This document shows, one piece after another, positions 46,127 to 58,611 of a stretch of DNA of 64,000 nt. This DNA is from Zeugodacus cucurbitae (taxonomy: Eukaryota; Arthropoda; Insecta; Diptera; Tephritidae). Every line of letters starts with the position of its first letter. Within the stretch, counting starts at the first letter, position 1. Both the position numbers and the translations under genes were made by a program. The notes beneath the pieces are model-generated. The model was given only the letters and a program-made list of their open reading frames with translations, ran no database searches and was not told where the DNA came from. Location: positions 7,154,501 to 7,218,500 of the forward strand of contig NC_071669.1 of NCBI RefSeq assembly GCF_028554725.1, in the 5' to 3' direction.

Positions 46127-47660
46127 AAGTAAAATGGAACTAGACCCAGAACTTTATGAGGTTCAGTTGGTTTGGTTCGATCGAAAACAGCTTTATTAAA
46201 TAATTTTAGGACAATTTTGGACCAATAGTTGTCGAAAGTATACGGAATTATGCTTTAGACCATTTATTCGAATAATTATAACCAAATATAATATATGTAT
46301 GGTCTGTACTTAAACGCTTACCCCTTTATATAGCACATAACCTGTATAATTTTTCTTCCTCCGAAAAAAAACCATGGCGCCCAAGTGCTAATGAAGCTTT
46401 ACTGTCTCACTTGCAAAGCTGACTTACACGAAGGCACCACGAGGAGTTACCATGACTGTTGGCTAAATGAAGGGATTGACTGAGTCTATCCGCAATTCGA
46501 TTGTATGCTTTTTCAACCGGCTCACTGCACCACCGACTGATTGGCTGGTCAGCTGGCGGACTAACATACGGCAGGCACAAGGCCTTACCGCCACTCACCG
46601 GCTCATTGGTTAGCTGAGTGAGCAGCAGCAACAATCCGAGCAGCGATGGTGCAAATAAATGGGCACAAGTGGATAAATTTACAACATTTTCGAATGCAAA
46701 AAAGTAAAAAAATAAAAAAATGTAAATAAACAAAAAATAAAAATAAATAATTTATGAAAAAGTTGTTGCTAAAACTTTTGTTCCTGCAACTTCAATCGAA
46801 GTAAATATAGTGGATATGCAAAAAAGCAACAAAAAAATTCCGTAAAAAATGCAAACCGCTGTAAATTCGAAAATTAAATAAATAACAAAAACAAAAAATT
46901 ATTTGCACATTTTTCAAACACATAAATACCCACGCAATAATTTTTTTTCGTCATTTTTTTTTTAGTGCGGCTTCGTGCTCAAAGCCAAGCGGCTAATATA
47001 TAAAAGAAATTTCAAGTAGCGCATATAAATCAAAAAATTTAGGTCATTTATTATAAACTCACTTTTGCCATAAAAATTGTGATAAAAAACGCAGAAAAAA
47101 GTCGGTTGAATAAAAGTTGTACGCACTTGCTTTGCGGTTGTCGGGTTGTGGGTGAGTGAGATTTGTGGCAATTTTTTTTGTTGTTTTTTTTCTTTTGTAA
47201 TTCATTCATGCTTTATTTGTTGTTGAGTAGTTAGAGCTGTAGGTTATGGTTGGCGAGCAAATAGTGAGAGTGAATTTGAAAAGTTGTTAATATTCACTAG
47301 TTTTTGCTTTTTAATTCCAGCTTCGAGTAGTTTGTTAAGTAGAACAAATTGAAATTCGGACGATTAGAAATGGGAGAGGTAAAATGAAAGTAGATGGAGA
47401 AGAAAGAATAGTTGAAATAGAAGTTTAAGCGCATACTATCTAAATATTCCAAATTAGAGTAATCTGTAGTAGTCGGGGGATGAGCTGACACTTTTGTTTA
47501 GTACGGTCTATTTAAGCCGTAATTTATTGTGTAAGGACTGTTGGATTCTTAAGGTGAAAACTACTTTAATTGGAGCATGAATTTGTGACGCAATAAGTCC
47601 AAAGAAATCAGATGTAGGTATAAGATATCATTTGTAATCCAAAATAAATCCATAGTGCTT
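46127..47660. other. Non-coding stretch; one questionable small ORF
   Basis: Mostly A/T-rich DNA. A minus-strand frame at 46407-46733 (108 codons) lies partly in a GC-richer patch (46430-46640) and has a hydrophobic stretch (LLGLLLLLTQL) and five Cys. It matches no family I know, so I do not call it a gene. Confidence 0.45.
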
Positions 47661-48042
47661 GACTCTACAAGTCGCTCATCATTCCCGTCATGCTTTATGT
47701 TGCATAAGAGACGAACGATGTCAACATCCGATGAGACGGCACTAGGAGTTTTATAGAGAAAGGTTTTGCGGAAGATTTATGGTCCCTTAAACATTGGCAA
47801 CGGCGAATACCACAGACGATGGAATGATGGCTGTACGATTTATACGACGACATTGACATAGTTCAGGGAAAAAAAGATAGCGGCTGCGCTTGCTAGGTCA
47901 TGTTGTTCGGATGGACGAAAGTGCTCCAGTTCTGAAAGTGTTGGAAGAGGGATGGAAGGGCCAGGTGGAGAAGGACCTATCTTCACTTTGTATTATCAGT
48001 TGGTGCCAAACTGCCAAAATGAGAGGAGTCAAGAAGAAGAAG
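47661..48042 (+). mobile_element. RTE-like LINE 3' tail, decayed, GAA-type end
   Basis: Runs from CTCTACAAGTCGCTCATCA (LYKSLI) through GATGAGACGGCACTAGGAG, the EYRRRWNDE region and HVVRMDESA to AAGAAGAAGAAGAA at the end (48027-48042). A block including the DAVPAGGSRGRG part is deleted near 47943. Single-base losses (for example GATGGCTGTACG) break every frame. The 3' end type groups it with the copies at 1645 and 4375. Confidence 0.88.
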
Positions 48043-49943
48043 AATGCTTGATCAAATTGCTTGGTCTTGTCGACATAAGCGATTCAATTGATCGAAGAGT
48101 TCCCATTGACTGAGCTTTGGAGCTCGAACCGCTTGAACAAAATCAATCAATTCCGATCAATTCTTAAGATATTGATGTCTGTCATCATTCGGTTCGAACT
48201 TTTATTTGAGTCTTCAATTCGATCATTATCTTAGACTGAGTGCTCGATCCGCTTTCTTTTGAAGTTAAATTGAAGATAGAGGCCTGGTTATCATGAGACA
48301 ATGTAGATATAGGATTGAGCATTAAGCTTGCAGTAGATGCCACAATGATTATCCTACGGATAAGTCTTCTCGTAATCTCTCTCTTCGGATCTGGAAAGTT
48401 TATACTTCAATATAAACTGAAGACGTCCTAGATGAAGAACTAGAATACCACTCAGGGTTTGAAGCTGTATTTAAGGAAGCAGTGGTGCATAATCGAGTAG
48501 TGCTTGAATACAATGTCTTTGAAATATTTAATGAATCTCTCTTTTTTATTTTCGAATACAAGGTCTAAAGAGTCTGGATTTGAAGCTTGGATTACTGGCA
48601 GAGTCTCAAATATGATTGCTACTATAAGAAATCTTTGAGAAACTTGCATGTCAATATAGTCTTTTAAGATAAGATAATTGTATTTTCCACATATAAGAGT
48701 GCTGTTTCTCACAGTGACAGTTCATATAATAAATGCAAAAAATAAACCAGCTCAGCCGCCGAATTATTATATTGACTGTCATAAAAATACGTTTTTTCTT
48801 TCATTATTCCTTTTTATTGACTTATCTGTCAAACACGTTCGGCAAAGCCTGTATTGCCTATACTCAGGTACTTTTATTGTCATTTATATGTCTATATGGC
48901 AACGCATCCGCAGTTAAATTGACATTTCATGTAAATTGCATGGACTAGTCTAGACTAGATTTTTTAAATAATATATTTAAATTGCGGCAAATGCACAGCA
49001 CGTTACCGGAAACACATTTAAAGCCGTTACTTTTGTCTATATTTATGTGCTTGTATGGGACCACATGAAATTTTAAACAATGGCATAAGCCCGCAGACGC
49101 TGCGGAAATATCTAAATGGCAATCAATGTAAGAAAATAAAGTAGTAAAGAGTAAAATGCAAAGTGAGTAAATGAAATAAATGTGAAACAGATGTAGTAAA
49201 AGCAAAGTGATGGTATTCGGTAATGGACTAGCTGCTGGAAAAAGAATTTAAAAAACGATATCTCTGATGTTGGGAACTTTCTCACTATTTTATTATGTTA
49301 CATATACACTAAAAAATATATATAAAATCACGCTGAAATACTAAATACTACTATACTAGCGTTAAGCGTTAAAAAATAGTATACATGCGCCTAAAATCAC
49401 ATGTTACATTTTATAAAACGAAAATACTTCATAGAAGAGAGTCAAAGCATTTATGCTACACTTTATTTTTCTCTTTATAAATAACTGTTACTCTCTTTTT
49501 GGACACAATGACAGCACTGGCGTTGTTGATAAAACAAAATTCGAGAGATATGAAATAAATTGAAATGAAAAAAAAATGAAAAGTAAAAATCATTGCATAT
49601 TTTTCAGCGCGCATAAATAAATGGCGCAACATATCAGTTACAAATAAAACTTATAATAGGAGAGAGTGTGTTTGTATAGAAAAGTTGGTGCAGAAAACTA
49701 AAAAGAGGGTAAAAAATAAAATGGGTTTTCCAGAGAAAGGTAAGCCGATGTTTCCGATACCTGCAATCCTTCAATAAAATGGCAAGTGCGCAGCACTGAT
49801 ATTGTTAAAAATTTTGACAGATTTCGAATGAAGTGCGCTTGTATGATGTATTTTTAGCGGTAAACGATTTTACCGATATGAGTTAAAGCCAAAAAGCTAA
49901 GGGAAGAATGTCCAATAAAATAAATAAAAATAATAAAAAAATA
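48043..49943. other. Non-coding stretch, possibly with a LINE endonuclease relic
   Basis: No gene is recognised. A minus-strand frame at 48452-48712 is listed separately. The rest is A/T-rich DNA with no identified repeat. Confidence 0.5.
48452..48712 (-). mobile_element. Possible relic of a LINE endonuclease domain
   Basis: An 86-codon frame contains SNPDSLDLVFENKKERFI followed by HCFL. This resembles the S.LDLVFTN.. segment near the end of the endonuclease domain of Jockey/CR1-type LINEs, after which SDH is expected. Here IMHH stands near that place and SDH itself is absent. The similarity is short and by memory only; it could be coincidence. Confidence 0.25.
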
Positions 49944-50181
49944 ATTAAATTAAATTAAATTAAATTAAATTAAATTAAAATAAAATAAAATAAAATGAAA
50001 TAAAATAAAATAAAATAAAATAAAATAAAATAAAATAAAATAAAATAAAATAAAATAAAATAAAATAAAATAAAATAAAATAAAATAAAATAAAATAAAA
50101 TAAAATAAAATAAAATAAAATAAAATAAAATAAAATAAAATAAAATAAAATAAAATAAAATAAAATAAAATAAAATAAAAT
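49944..50181. repeat. Pentanucleotide array: TTAAA then TAAAA
   Basis: About seven TTAAA units (49944-49978) change to roughly 40 TAAAA units (49979-50181), with one G variant near 49996. It directly abuts the left end of the MITE at 50182. Confidence 0.97.
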
Positions 50182-50323
50182 AGTTGAACTTCCCTAACTC
50201 GAATCACCATAATCCACACTCCGTGAGGTAATATGTGTGAAATTTAACTTCTATTGCCAATTCAAGGGTTCGAGCGATTGAGAAAATCGAGTTATAGAAG
50301 TTCGAGTTATGGAATTTCAACTG
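50182..50323. mobile_element. 142-bp pogo-like MITE
   Basis: The left end AGTTGAACTTCCCTAACTCGA and the right end (inverse) AGTTGAAATTCCATAACTCG match in 20 of 22 bases over the full repeat. The right end is CAACTG|TA, giving a CAGTTGAA terminus next to TA, as in pogo/Tc1-type elements. The right half shares about 100 bp with the left arm of the 14246-16105 element (CGAACTTCTATAACT, TTGAATTGGCAATAGAAGT). Confidence 0.75.
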
Positions 50324-50325
50324 TA

Positions 50326-52718
50326 TATCGATATAATAATAGACATCACTTTGTATGACCACTTCAATGTAGGCACCTACATCGCCCTCAACTGCCCACT
50401 TTCGCCGCCATTTTTCATGCACATTGATCGACATTCGTTTTTACTAGTTTTGGCCATTACATGACAGCTGTCACAATTCGGCGTAGTGCCTGCGATTGAC
50501 TCAACTTTTGCACGTGTGCCTTTGTGTGTTTGAGCGGGAGATAAATGAGTTATTGCAACGTAAACCTTATTTTATTTTAAATGTTGCGTTTTTTACTACT
50601 ACGCAGCGCTTATGTTGTGTGTTACAACACTTTTTAATTAATTTTAAACACTGAGGTGTAACATATACAATTTTTTCTGGTTGTGGGAATTCGGACTGTT
50701 TTCAGAGTTTGCCATAGTGAAGGTATGATAAGAGAACATACGAGTATTTTTTGGATTTTCCTTTTATAGTTGTTTCCTTCATGCTTTTTATATATTTTAT
50801 GTGCCGCTTTTGTGTGCAGTCAAAAAATGTTGGCGTTATCTTTGCTCTAGCGGCAAAGTAATCACTTGACCAATCAGTGCACAGTTTTTATATCATTTCA
50901 TTACGAGTACAAATGTAGTGTGTCGTATATTTTGGATATAGTATTGGAGAATTTCAATTTAGGTCAATGTATACGCTTATTTATTACGAAATGTATAGTT
51001 TGTTGGAACTGTAATTCAATACCTTGAGAGTAGCTTAAATATAATGCAGATAGTCAGTTTTACTAATATTTATATTTATGTAGTTATGTGACTTTGAGAA
51101 AAATTATTTATTGCAGCTCCTAAATGTAGGCAACAATTTTTATTTATTTCATTTTCTGAATATGAAATCAATCAAAAAACGTAGCATATATTTATGTGTA
51201 TTGAAAGTTAGCTTAGATTAATTAATTTTACAGCTATTTTCTGATTCTAATACAAAAGTTTATTCCATCGATTTTTGAAAAGTTTTAAAAAATCATATAT
51301 AATTAAGTTTTCCTTTCATATCCCTTTGACTATACAATTTTTTCGTGTCCAACCAACTAAAATTTCTATTTTTGGTAACGCGTTGTTAATTATAAAATAT
51401 TTCAATTACTCTTTCTCTCTTTTAGCATAAAACCTAATGAATGGAAGCCAATGATTGACAAATGAATTCGTGAAAGATTTAAAAATATCAAAAAATATTA
51501 CGATATTTTTTGCTAAAACCGGCATTTCAAAGGCTGTAATACGCAATACAAAAAGGTATGTGATTTCCTAAATTATTTAGCTATGTTGTAAATTTAATAA
51601 TATTATATTTTCTTGTAACCAATTTTTGAAAAAAATAAATTATTTACGATTTTAAGTAACATATTTGCCTGAAATATCAATTCAGCGTTTAAAATTAAAT
51701 TACATTTCCAGCCGAAAAAAATAAACAATTAGACATTAAAATTTTAGCGCTTTCCGATAAAATTTCCAATTAAATGCATTGATTTTACAGCTAACTACGC
51801 TTTTTAAATATAGAAATGCATTAAAAGTCTAAAGTGATATATGCGAATTTCCGCACGACTGTTTTTCCATTAAAAATACCAATGAATTTAACAGCACAAG
51901 CATACATACAAACATGGACGAGACGAGCATTTAAATTGTGTAAAATAATTGCTTGTAACAAGCAAGCATTTTCATAAATCCAATTGCATTGCTGTAAACC
52001 AAACTATTTATTTAACAAATCCACTAAATGCCTGATTTTGTTTAGATGAGTACATGGCGTATACGTAACATTTAATAAATTATAAATGATGATACACGTG
52101 AACACGTAACGTGTGATTGCCAGCGGCAACATAATGATCACATTTTAGTCAAAACAAAACAAAAATTGAGAGCAGGAGAATGCAAATCATAGCATTTTAA
52201 TGCAAAAATCACAACAACAACAATAAATGGCGCGCAGTCTGTAAAAACATGGCTTTGCTTTAGTGAAATAGATTTTCGCTTGAATTTTTGGCATTTTGTA
52301 TGTATATGTATATAAATTTATATTTGTTGCCACATTTCCCTTCGCCTGCTTTTGTCAGGCGCCTAATTCGTGTAATAGAGCTTTATTGCATTTGCTTTCC
52401 ATCGCCTATGTGTTCGTAATTGCTGCTGTACTATTTGCGTCAACCTCAATGACAATGTTAATATTTAAAAGGGTTCATAAATAAATAAATGAATGCGCTT
52501 ATTTTATTTATTCATGCACATGCATTTGCATAATTTATTTAATGTTACACATTTGGCAGTTTGTAGCGAAGTGACGGCATTAGTTGGTGGTAAATGAAGC
52601 AATTTGAATACGCTTTGATACGAATGCCATATATATACCCAGTGTGCAAAATTATTCCCTAAAGGATTATTGTTGCAACAATAACAACACAATGTAAACA
52701 AAAATAATAATACAATAT
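50326..52718. other. Non-coding stretch
   Basis: No gene is recognised. The DNA is A/T-rich throughout. A single MITE end (CTAAATGTAGGCAACAATTT) lies at 51118-51135 without a visible partner. Weak intron-like T-rich runs occur but no exon can be argued. Confidence 0.5.
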
Positions 52719-53885
52719 TTATCCATAAATCCATAAATCCATAAATCAATAAATCCATAAATCATTAATCCATAAGTCCATAAATCCATAAATCCATTAA
52801 TCCATTAATCCATAAATCCATAAATCATAAATCATAAATCATAAATCATAAATCATAAATCATAAATCATAAATCATAAATCATAAATCATAAATCATAA
52901 ATCATAAATCATAAATTATAAATCATAAATACATAAATACATAAATACATAAATACATAAATACATAAATACATAAATAATAAATCATAAATCATAAATC
53001 ATAAATCATAAATCATAAATCATAAATCATAAAATCATAAAATCATAAAATCATAAATCATAAATCATAAAATCATAAAATCATAAAATCAAAAAATCAA
53101 AAAATCATAAAATCATAAAATCATAAAATCATAAATCATAAATCATAAATCATAAATCATAAATCATAAAATCATAAAATCATAAATCATAATCATAAAA
53201 TCATAAAATCATAAAATCATAAATCATAAAATCATAAATCGTAAATCATAAATCATAAATCATAAATCATAAATCATAAATCATAAAATCATAAAATCAT
53301 AAAATCATAAAATCATAAAATCATAAAATCATAAAATCATAAATCATAAAATCATAAATCATAAATCATAAATCATAAATCATAAATCATAAATCATAAA
53401 TCATAAAATCATAAATCATAAAATCATAAAATCATAAATCCATAAATAATAAATCATAAATCATAAAATCATAAAATCATAAATCATAAATCATAAATCA
53501 TAAATCATAAATCATAAAATCATAAAATCATAAAATCATAAATCATAAATCATAAATCATAAATCATAAAGCCATAAATCCATAAATAATAAATCATAAA
53601 TCATAAATCATAAATCATAAATCATAAATCATAAAATCATAAATCATAAAGCCATAAATCCATAAATAATAAATCATAAATCATAAATCATAAATCATAA
53701 ATCATAAAATCATAAAATCAAAAAATCATAAATCATAAAATCAAAAAATCATAAAATCAAAAAATCAAAAAATCATAAAATCATAAAATCATAAAATCAT
53801 AAAATCATAAAATCATAAAATCATAAAATCATAAAATCATAAAATCATAAAATCATAAAATCATAAATCATAAATCATAAATGAA
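52719..53885. repeat. 1.17-kb array of CATAAAT (7 bp) and CATAAAAT (8 bp) units
   Basis: Starts with CCATAAAT units, passes to long runs of CATAAAT, then ACATAAAT, then alternating clusters of CATAAAT and CATAAAAT. A few variants occur (CAAAAAAT, GCCATAAATC, CGTAAAT). A higher-order echo, GCCATAAATCCATAAATAAT, occurs at 53571 and 53651, 80 bp apart. Units of one length occur in clusters rather than mixed at random. Confidence 0.97.
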
Positions 53886-56800
53886 TTATTTTCCCACCTT
53901 GGTCAATAAAACATAGCTTCCATAGCTTTCCTCCATCATGCCCTTACTTATCTGTAGTGCATACGCGAGGTCTTTGACAATTTTCAATAGATCTGCTTCT
54001 CGGTTTCATGTATCGAAAAGGATGACTTAAGTCTTTAATATTTCTTCAACTTTTAATTCTTTGATTTCTTTTAAAGAATATTTCGCTTGAACGTTGTTTC
54101 AAAATGAAGTGGTATTGAGGACATTGTTTTGCAGGGTCATATACAGCATTTCGACGACGGATTCTTAGAAACATAATTTCCAATTTTTCCCGTTGAGTTC
54201 TTGGGATAGATGGATAAAGACTCAAAGCTTTTGAGTACATATTTTCGCCAAACCATTGGAAACAATCTATAATGAGTTTTAGGCTTCCCGAGACATAGCT
54301 TCGAAGTCTAAATTTCTATAATCTGAGTAAAGAACACTCGAAGCATTCAAAACCCCATTTTTAATACCCAAAATCAGCTTTCCGATCCATTTCCAACAAA
54401 TCACTTCGATTACTCATTGGGTATAAGTCACTTATAGGTAACAAACAAACAACTTTCGAGCGAGTGTATCGCCATGTTTCAACGAGTGTGGCTATGGCAC
54501 GTGCTCGGCAAAATAAAATCCTTTGCTGCTGCTGTTGATGGACTTTAGTTGTTGCATAAACGCATGGCGGACAAAATGCAAAGCAATATAGTTGTTGTTA
54601 TGTATTTTTTTATATTTTCGCTGCGCTGCTGTGCCTGAGTGCTGATATGCAACGTGCACAGATACACACAAACAAATATTTGTACTTATATATGCTGTTT
54701 ATGTAATGCATGTGCCACATGTTTGTGTGTACGTGCGTTGCCTTTCGACTCCTTTTAACCGACGATGCGTATAGCCACGGCACGAAACGACCATGAAACG
54801 GTTGAAATGGTATAAAAGTTAAATTATGACCATGATTTTAATGAAAGTGCAGCTAATGCAATTGCAAAGCACACACAGTCGTAGTCATGCAAAGCATACA
54901 GTAGTGTCGGTGTATTGGTATTGCTGCTGCTGCTGCTGCTGCTGTGTGAAAAATGGTAATGCAATTACAAAAGCATTCAAATTTATAATGTTGGCTAATT
55001 TAACATTTATTTGCCGCGCGGCAATTGTAAATTAACACGTGTGGCATGTACGCACTTAAATATTATGTGCAAGCGTATAATGCCACATGCCACATGCAAC
55101 ACATGCACAGACATTAATAGTATTTATGTTTGTCTATTTGTCAGCAAGCAGTTAGTTGTATGTGTGTGTGTGTGTATTTATTTGGGCATGTTGCATAATA
55201 CCTTGTCGCCTGGCGCTGCTTATTTAAAGCCCACACAGATTTGCATAATTTAAATGCTACTGCAAAATTATTTTCCAAATTAAAGGCGACTTTCCAATTT
55301 GCAGTTAATTACTATGTTTTGTGAAACAATTTTGATTGAACAATATAATCGGCTTTTTGGCGCGAAGGCAAATTAAGTCACGAAATTCGATGGTCTTTTT
55401 TTGTTGCTGCTGGCAGTAATGCCCTGAAGCTTTATTTTCATGGATGGTGACCAGTTATTTGTAAATATTTTGTGCATTTTTCACAAATTTTGGGTTATAG
55501 AGAGCTCTATGTCGAGTTACTGAAAAACTGCGAAGAGCGCCATCTGTCGTCAGGAGAAATTTCGCCAATTGTTGATACAGTAATATGACGAATTTATTGG
55601 TATACGGGTTTTAGGGAGAGCTACACAGGTATCAATTAAACGTTTACGAATACATAGCATAGGTACAGGCCTACCAAATGAATTTAAATTGCTAATACGA
55701 CTCAAAAATGGATGTCAGCCGAGTTCAGATATATCTAAGGTGTTTATAATATTTCTGCGTCCTCCGGTCTGATTTTGTTTTATATAAAAATTGGTTCGAT
55801 AATAATTTATGGACTGTAGTGATTGAACTCGAATAGTTTCTTGACGATCGATGAGCAACGAGTTATAGTGAAAAAATATTAATACAGCAGATATCACATA
55901 GAGAATTCTGAAACTTGACTCTACTATTCCTAGAATCAACATCGCCTACTCTAAAGGTAAATAATTTACAAACAAAGTATTTTTCTATACCAAATGGTTA
56001 TTGTATGAACCGTTCGAGAATTGCATAGGACCATCGAACGAATATATGTCGCCTAAAGGTATGCTTTAAAAATTTGTATTTAATATTTATGCTACAAAAA
56101 GTCGATCTACTTAAATATTTAAATAAGCAACTACATTTGCTAAGAACTACAAAATTTATGAGGACTTTAATATAAACTCTTGAAATTCTACTTTTCGCCA
56201 AAACCAGAAAATATTTTCTTTCCACAATATTCAAAAAGTTGGTATTAAGTGCCGCTTTGTGGCTCAATTGTGCACAAAAGTACACCGTACATCGACTTTA
56301 AGTGACAAGCAAAAGTAAAAAATGTGTTTTTTACACAAAAAAGGTCTAAGGTACATGCCCAAGGGATTAAAATGGGACCAGTCAGACTAATGTGTTTAGC
56401 AAAAATGTCTACAAATGCCAATAGATGCTGGAAAATTCCACTATTTATAAATAAAAAGGAAGTAGCAGACATTAAATAGGCAGGCGAGGCATAAAATCAA
56501 TTTTTTTTGCAGCGAACGAACAAACAAAAAAGTGTGTGTAACAATAACAAACACGAAGCTTATAAAAGAGATGTTGGGAAGCGAAAATGGTAAACAGGCA
56601 AAGAAAGCAAGGAATAGTGATAAAAACCACAACCGCAGTGACGATGCTGGCAGTGACCGAATTTGGCGGCGGTGTGATAGGCGGTTTGATAGAATGGGAG
56701 CGCTACAAAGCGCAGAGAGAAGGGAAAGAGTGTGAAGGGAGTAGAGGAAATGGCTGTAGAAAACTAAAAATCTATGAGTAGTATTAAAAAATATTTAAAT

Positions 56801-58611
56801 TTAAAGAAATTTGAATAGAAATAAGAATTTATGAGTATATTAAGTTTAGAGAAATTATTTTTAGGGTAGGAAGTAAAGATATATAACATCACTTCACTTA
56901 AAAGGTTTCCTTATGTACTGAATATTTATCAATTTTTTTCTTACTATTTTTCCAAGCTTTTTGCTTCAGTCTCTAAAATATTAATGTTTGTTGTTTAGTT
57001 TTTCAAGGCAAAGGCAGGCAATAAATAAGAAAATAAATAGCGTGAATGATATTTCCCATGGCGGCATTGATTTTCTGCGACCTTATTTTTTTGCAAAAAT
57101 ACTTTACGCCAAGCTGTAGCAATTCAAATGGCTCCACTGGGAGACGTTTCAATTACGAAGCCATTTTTTTCTGGTTGAAATATAAGGCATCAGAAAAAGG
57201 TTGATAAACATATAGATATAAGATGTTGATATGAAATATGCTTTAAGATTGAATTTTAGAGCGCTAAAAATATGTAAAGAGTGTTTAGAGGCACTGAGGA
57301 GACACTTATTGCAACTATGAAGTACCACAAAAATTGTATGAATCCTTTGCCTACAAAAGATATATTACTTTAAAATTCAAAAGAAACAGCTTCAATCTTT
57401 TTTTTAGCAAAAATAAAAGAAACACTTTCACTGCAAACAAAATTCAATTAAATAGAGCAAAGCAATTAAAATCCAACGCAAAAGTTACGTATACGACCCA
57501 GCGACCCAAAGGCAAGAGCTTACTTTAGAGTAATATATGAGTGTATTGGTAATAGATGACTACAACGGCATGCGCTCAAAGTGTCGCCACAACAACAGCA
57601 ACAACTACATAGACAAAAAAAAAACAGCAGAAAATTAAGAAAAAAGCCTTAAATGACAGCTTTAGTAGCATATTTATGGGCGCTGCAAACGGAAATGACC
57701 AAAACAACGTATAGAAACCTAAATGAATGGCAAATAAAGGTTCGATTTATGTGCCGAAGGGGTTAAGCAATTTATTGCTGACTGATAAAAACAACGGACA
57801 ACGGTGCAGCAAATACAAAATGTTTAAAAGAAAAACTTGAGCAAATTTTATTAAAAAGTCAAACTATTCCAATGGCAGCAAATGAAGTCTAGCAACGCGC
57901 GGCGTTTAACTGAAAGCGTGGCGTGAACCAGAATAGAAAGAAAGTGATGCATACAGCGCCGCCGCAAGCAAATGTCCATCTTAAAGTTTTTAGATTTAGT
58001 TAATGTGATTTAGGTCAGGCAGTCGCTGTAATGGTTGTCAGACAGTAATGATTAATTGTGTTAGAGGAGCAACCGAAATAGGCGCAAAGGATTATTGATT
58101 GCTAGCAGACAGCAATTACTTGAGGCGGTCGAATTTTTTGTTCGAGTTGAGAAATAGTAAAGTGAGGCATAATATTTTCCCTTGAAGTCATAGAGGAATA
58201 TTGGTTTCGATTTTTAGGCATCAAATGTAGTGCATTGGAGGTAAATACAGCTTTAGAAGATTCCAATCTCAGTGTGAATTTTTTTTTTATTTTTTCCTTA
58301 AACTCACTCCAAATATACTAGAAATGAGCCAAAATGTTTAGCCAAATTGAGAATACGCCATGTGTTTTTTATTTGATCATCATATTTGATATGATAGATG
58401 AGTTGTCATGGCACGAAGTATACTTTTAGGTGCCACATATATACATACCATTGCAAGAAGCATAATAGAAGGCGTCTTAAATGTTACAATTGTTCGCTAA
58501 ATACCCGAAATTGACTTTTAAATTACTCATTATGACTCGACATTGCAGTGGAACGAGTTGTAGTGTTGACAATTTGTCAACTTTTAGGTATTAGTTTCTT
58601 AAGTATTTATT
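53886..58611. other. Long non-coding stretch
   Basis: No gene is recognised. A (TGC)n run of about 7-8 units lies at 54922-54944 and a (TG)n run at 55159-55174. TATAAAA at 54811-54817 precedes a 69-codon frame containing a Cys run encoded by the TGC repeat, which looks like chance. Confidence 0.5.

Noticed and set aside
54826..55035. 69-codon ORF after a TATAAAA with a poly-Cys stretch
   Set aside because: Poly-Cys comes from the TGC microsatellite. There is no initiator at the right distance and no second copy to support it.
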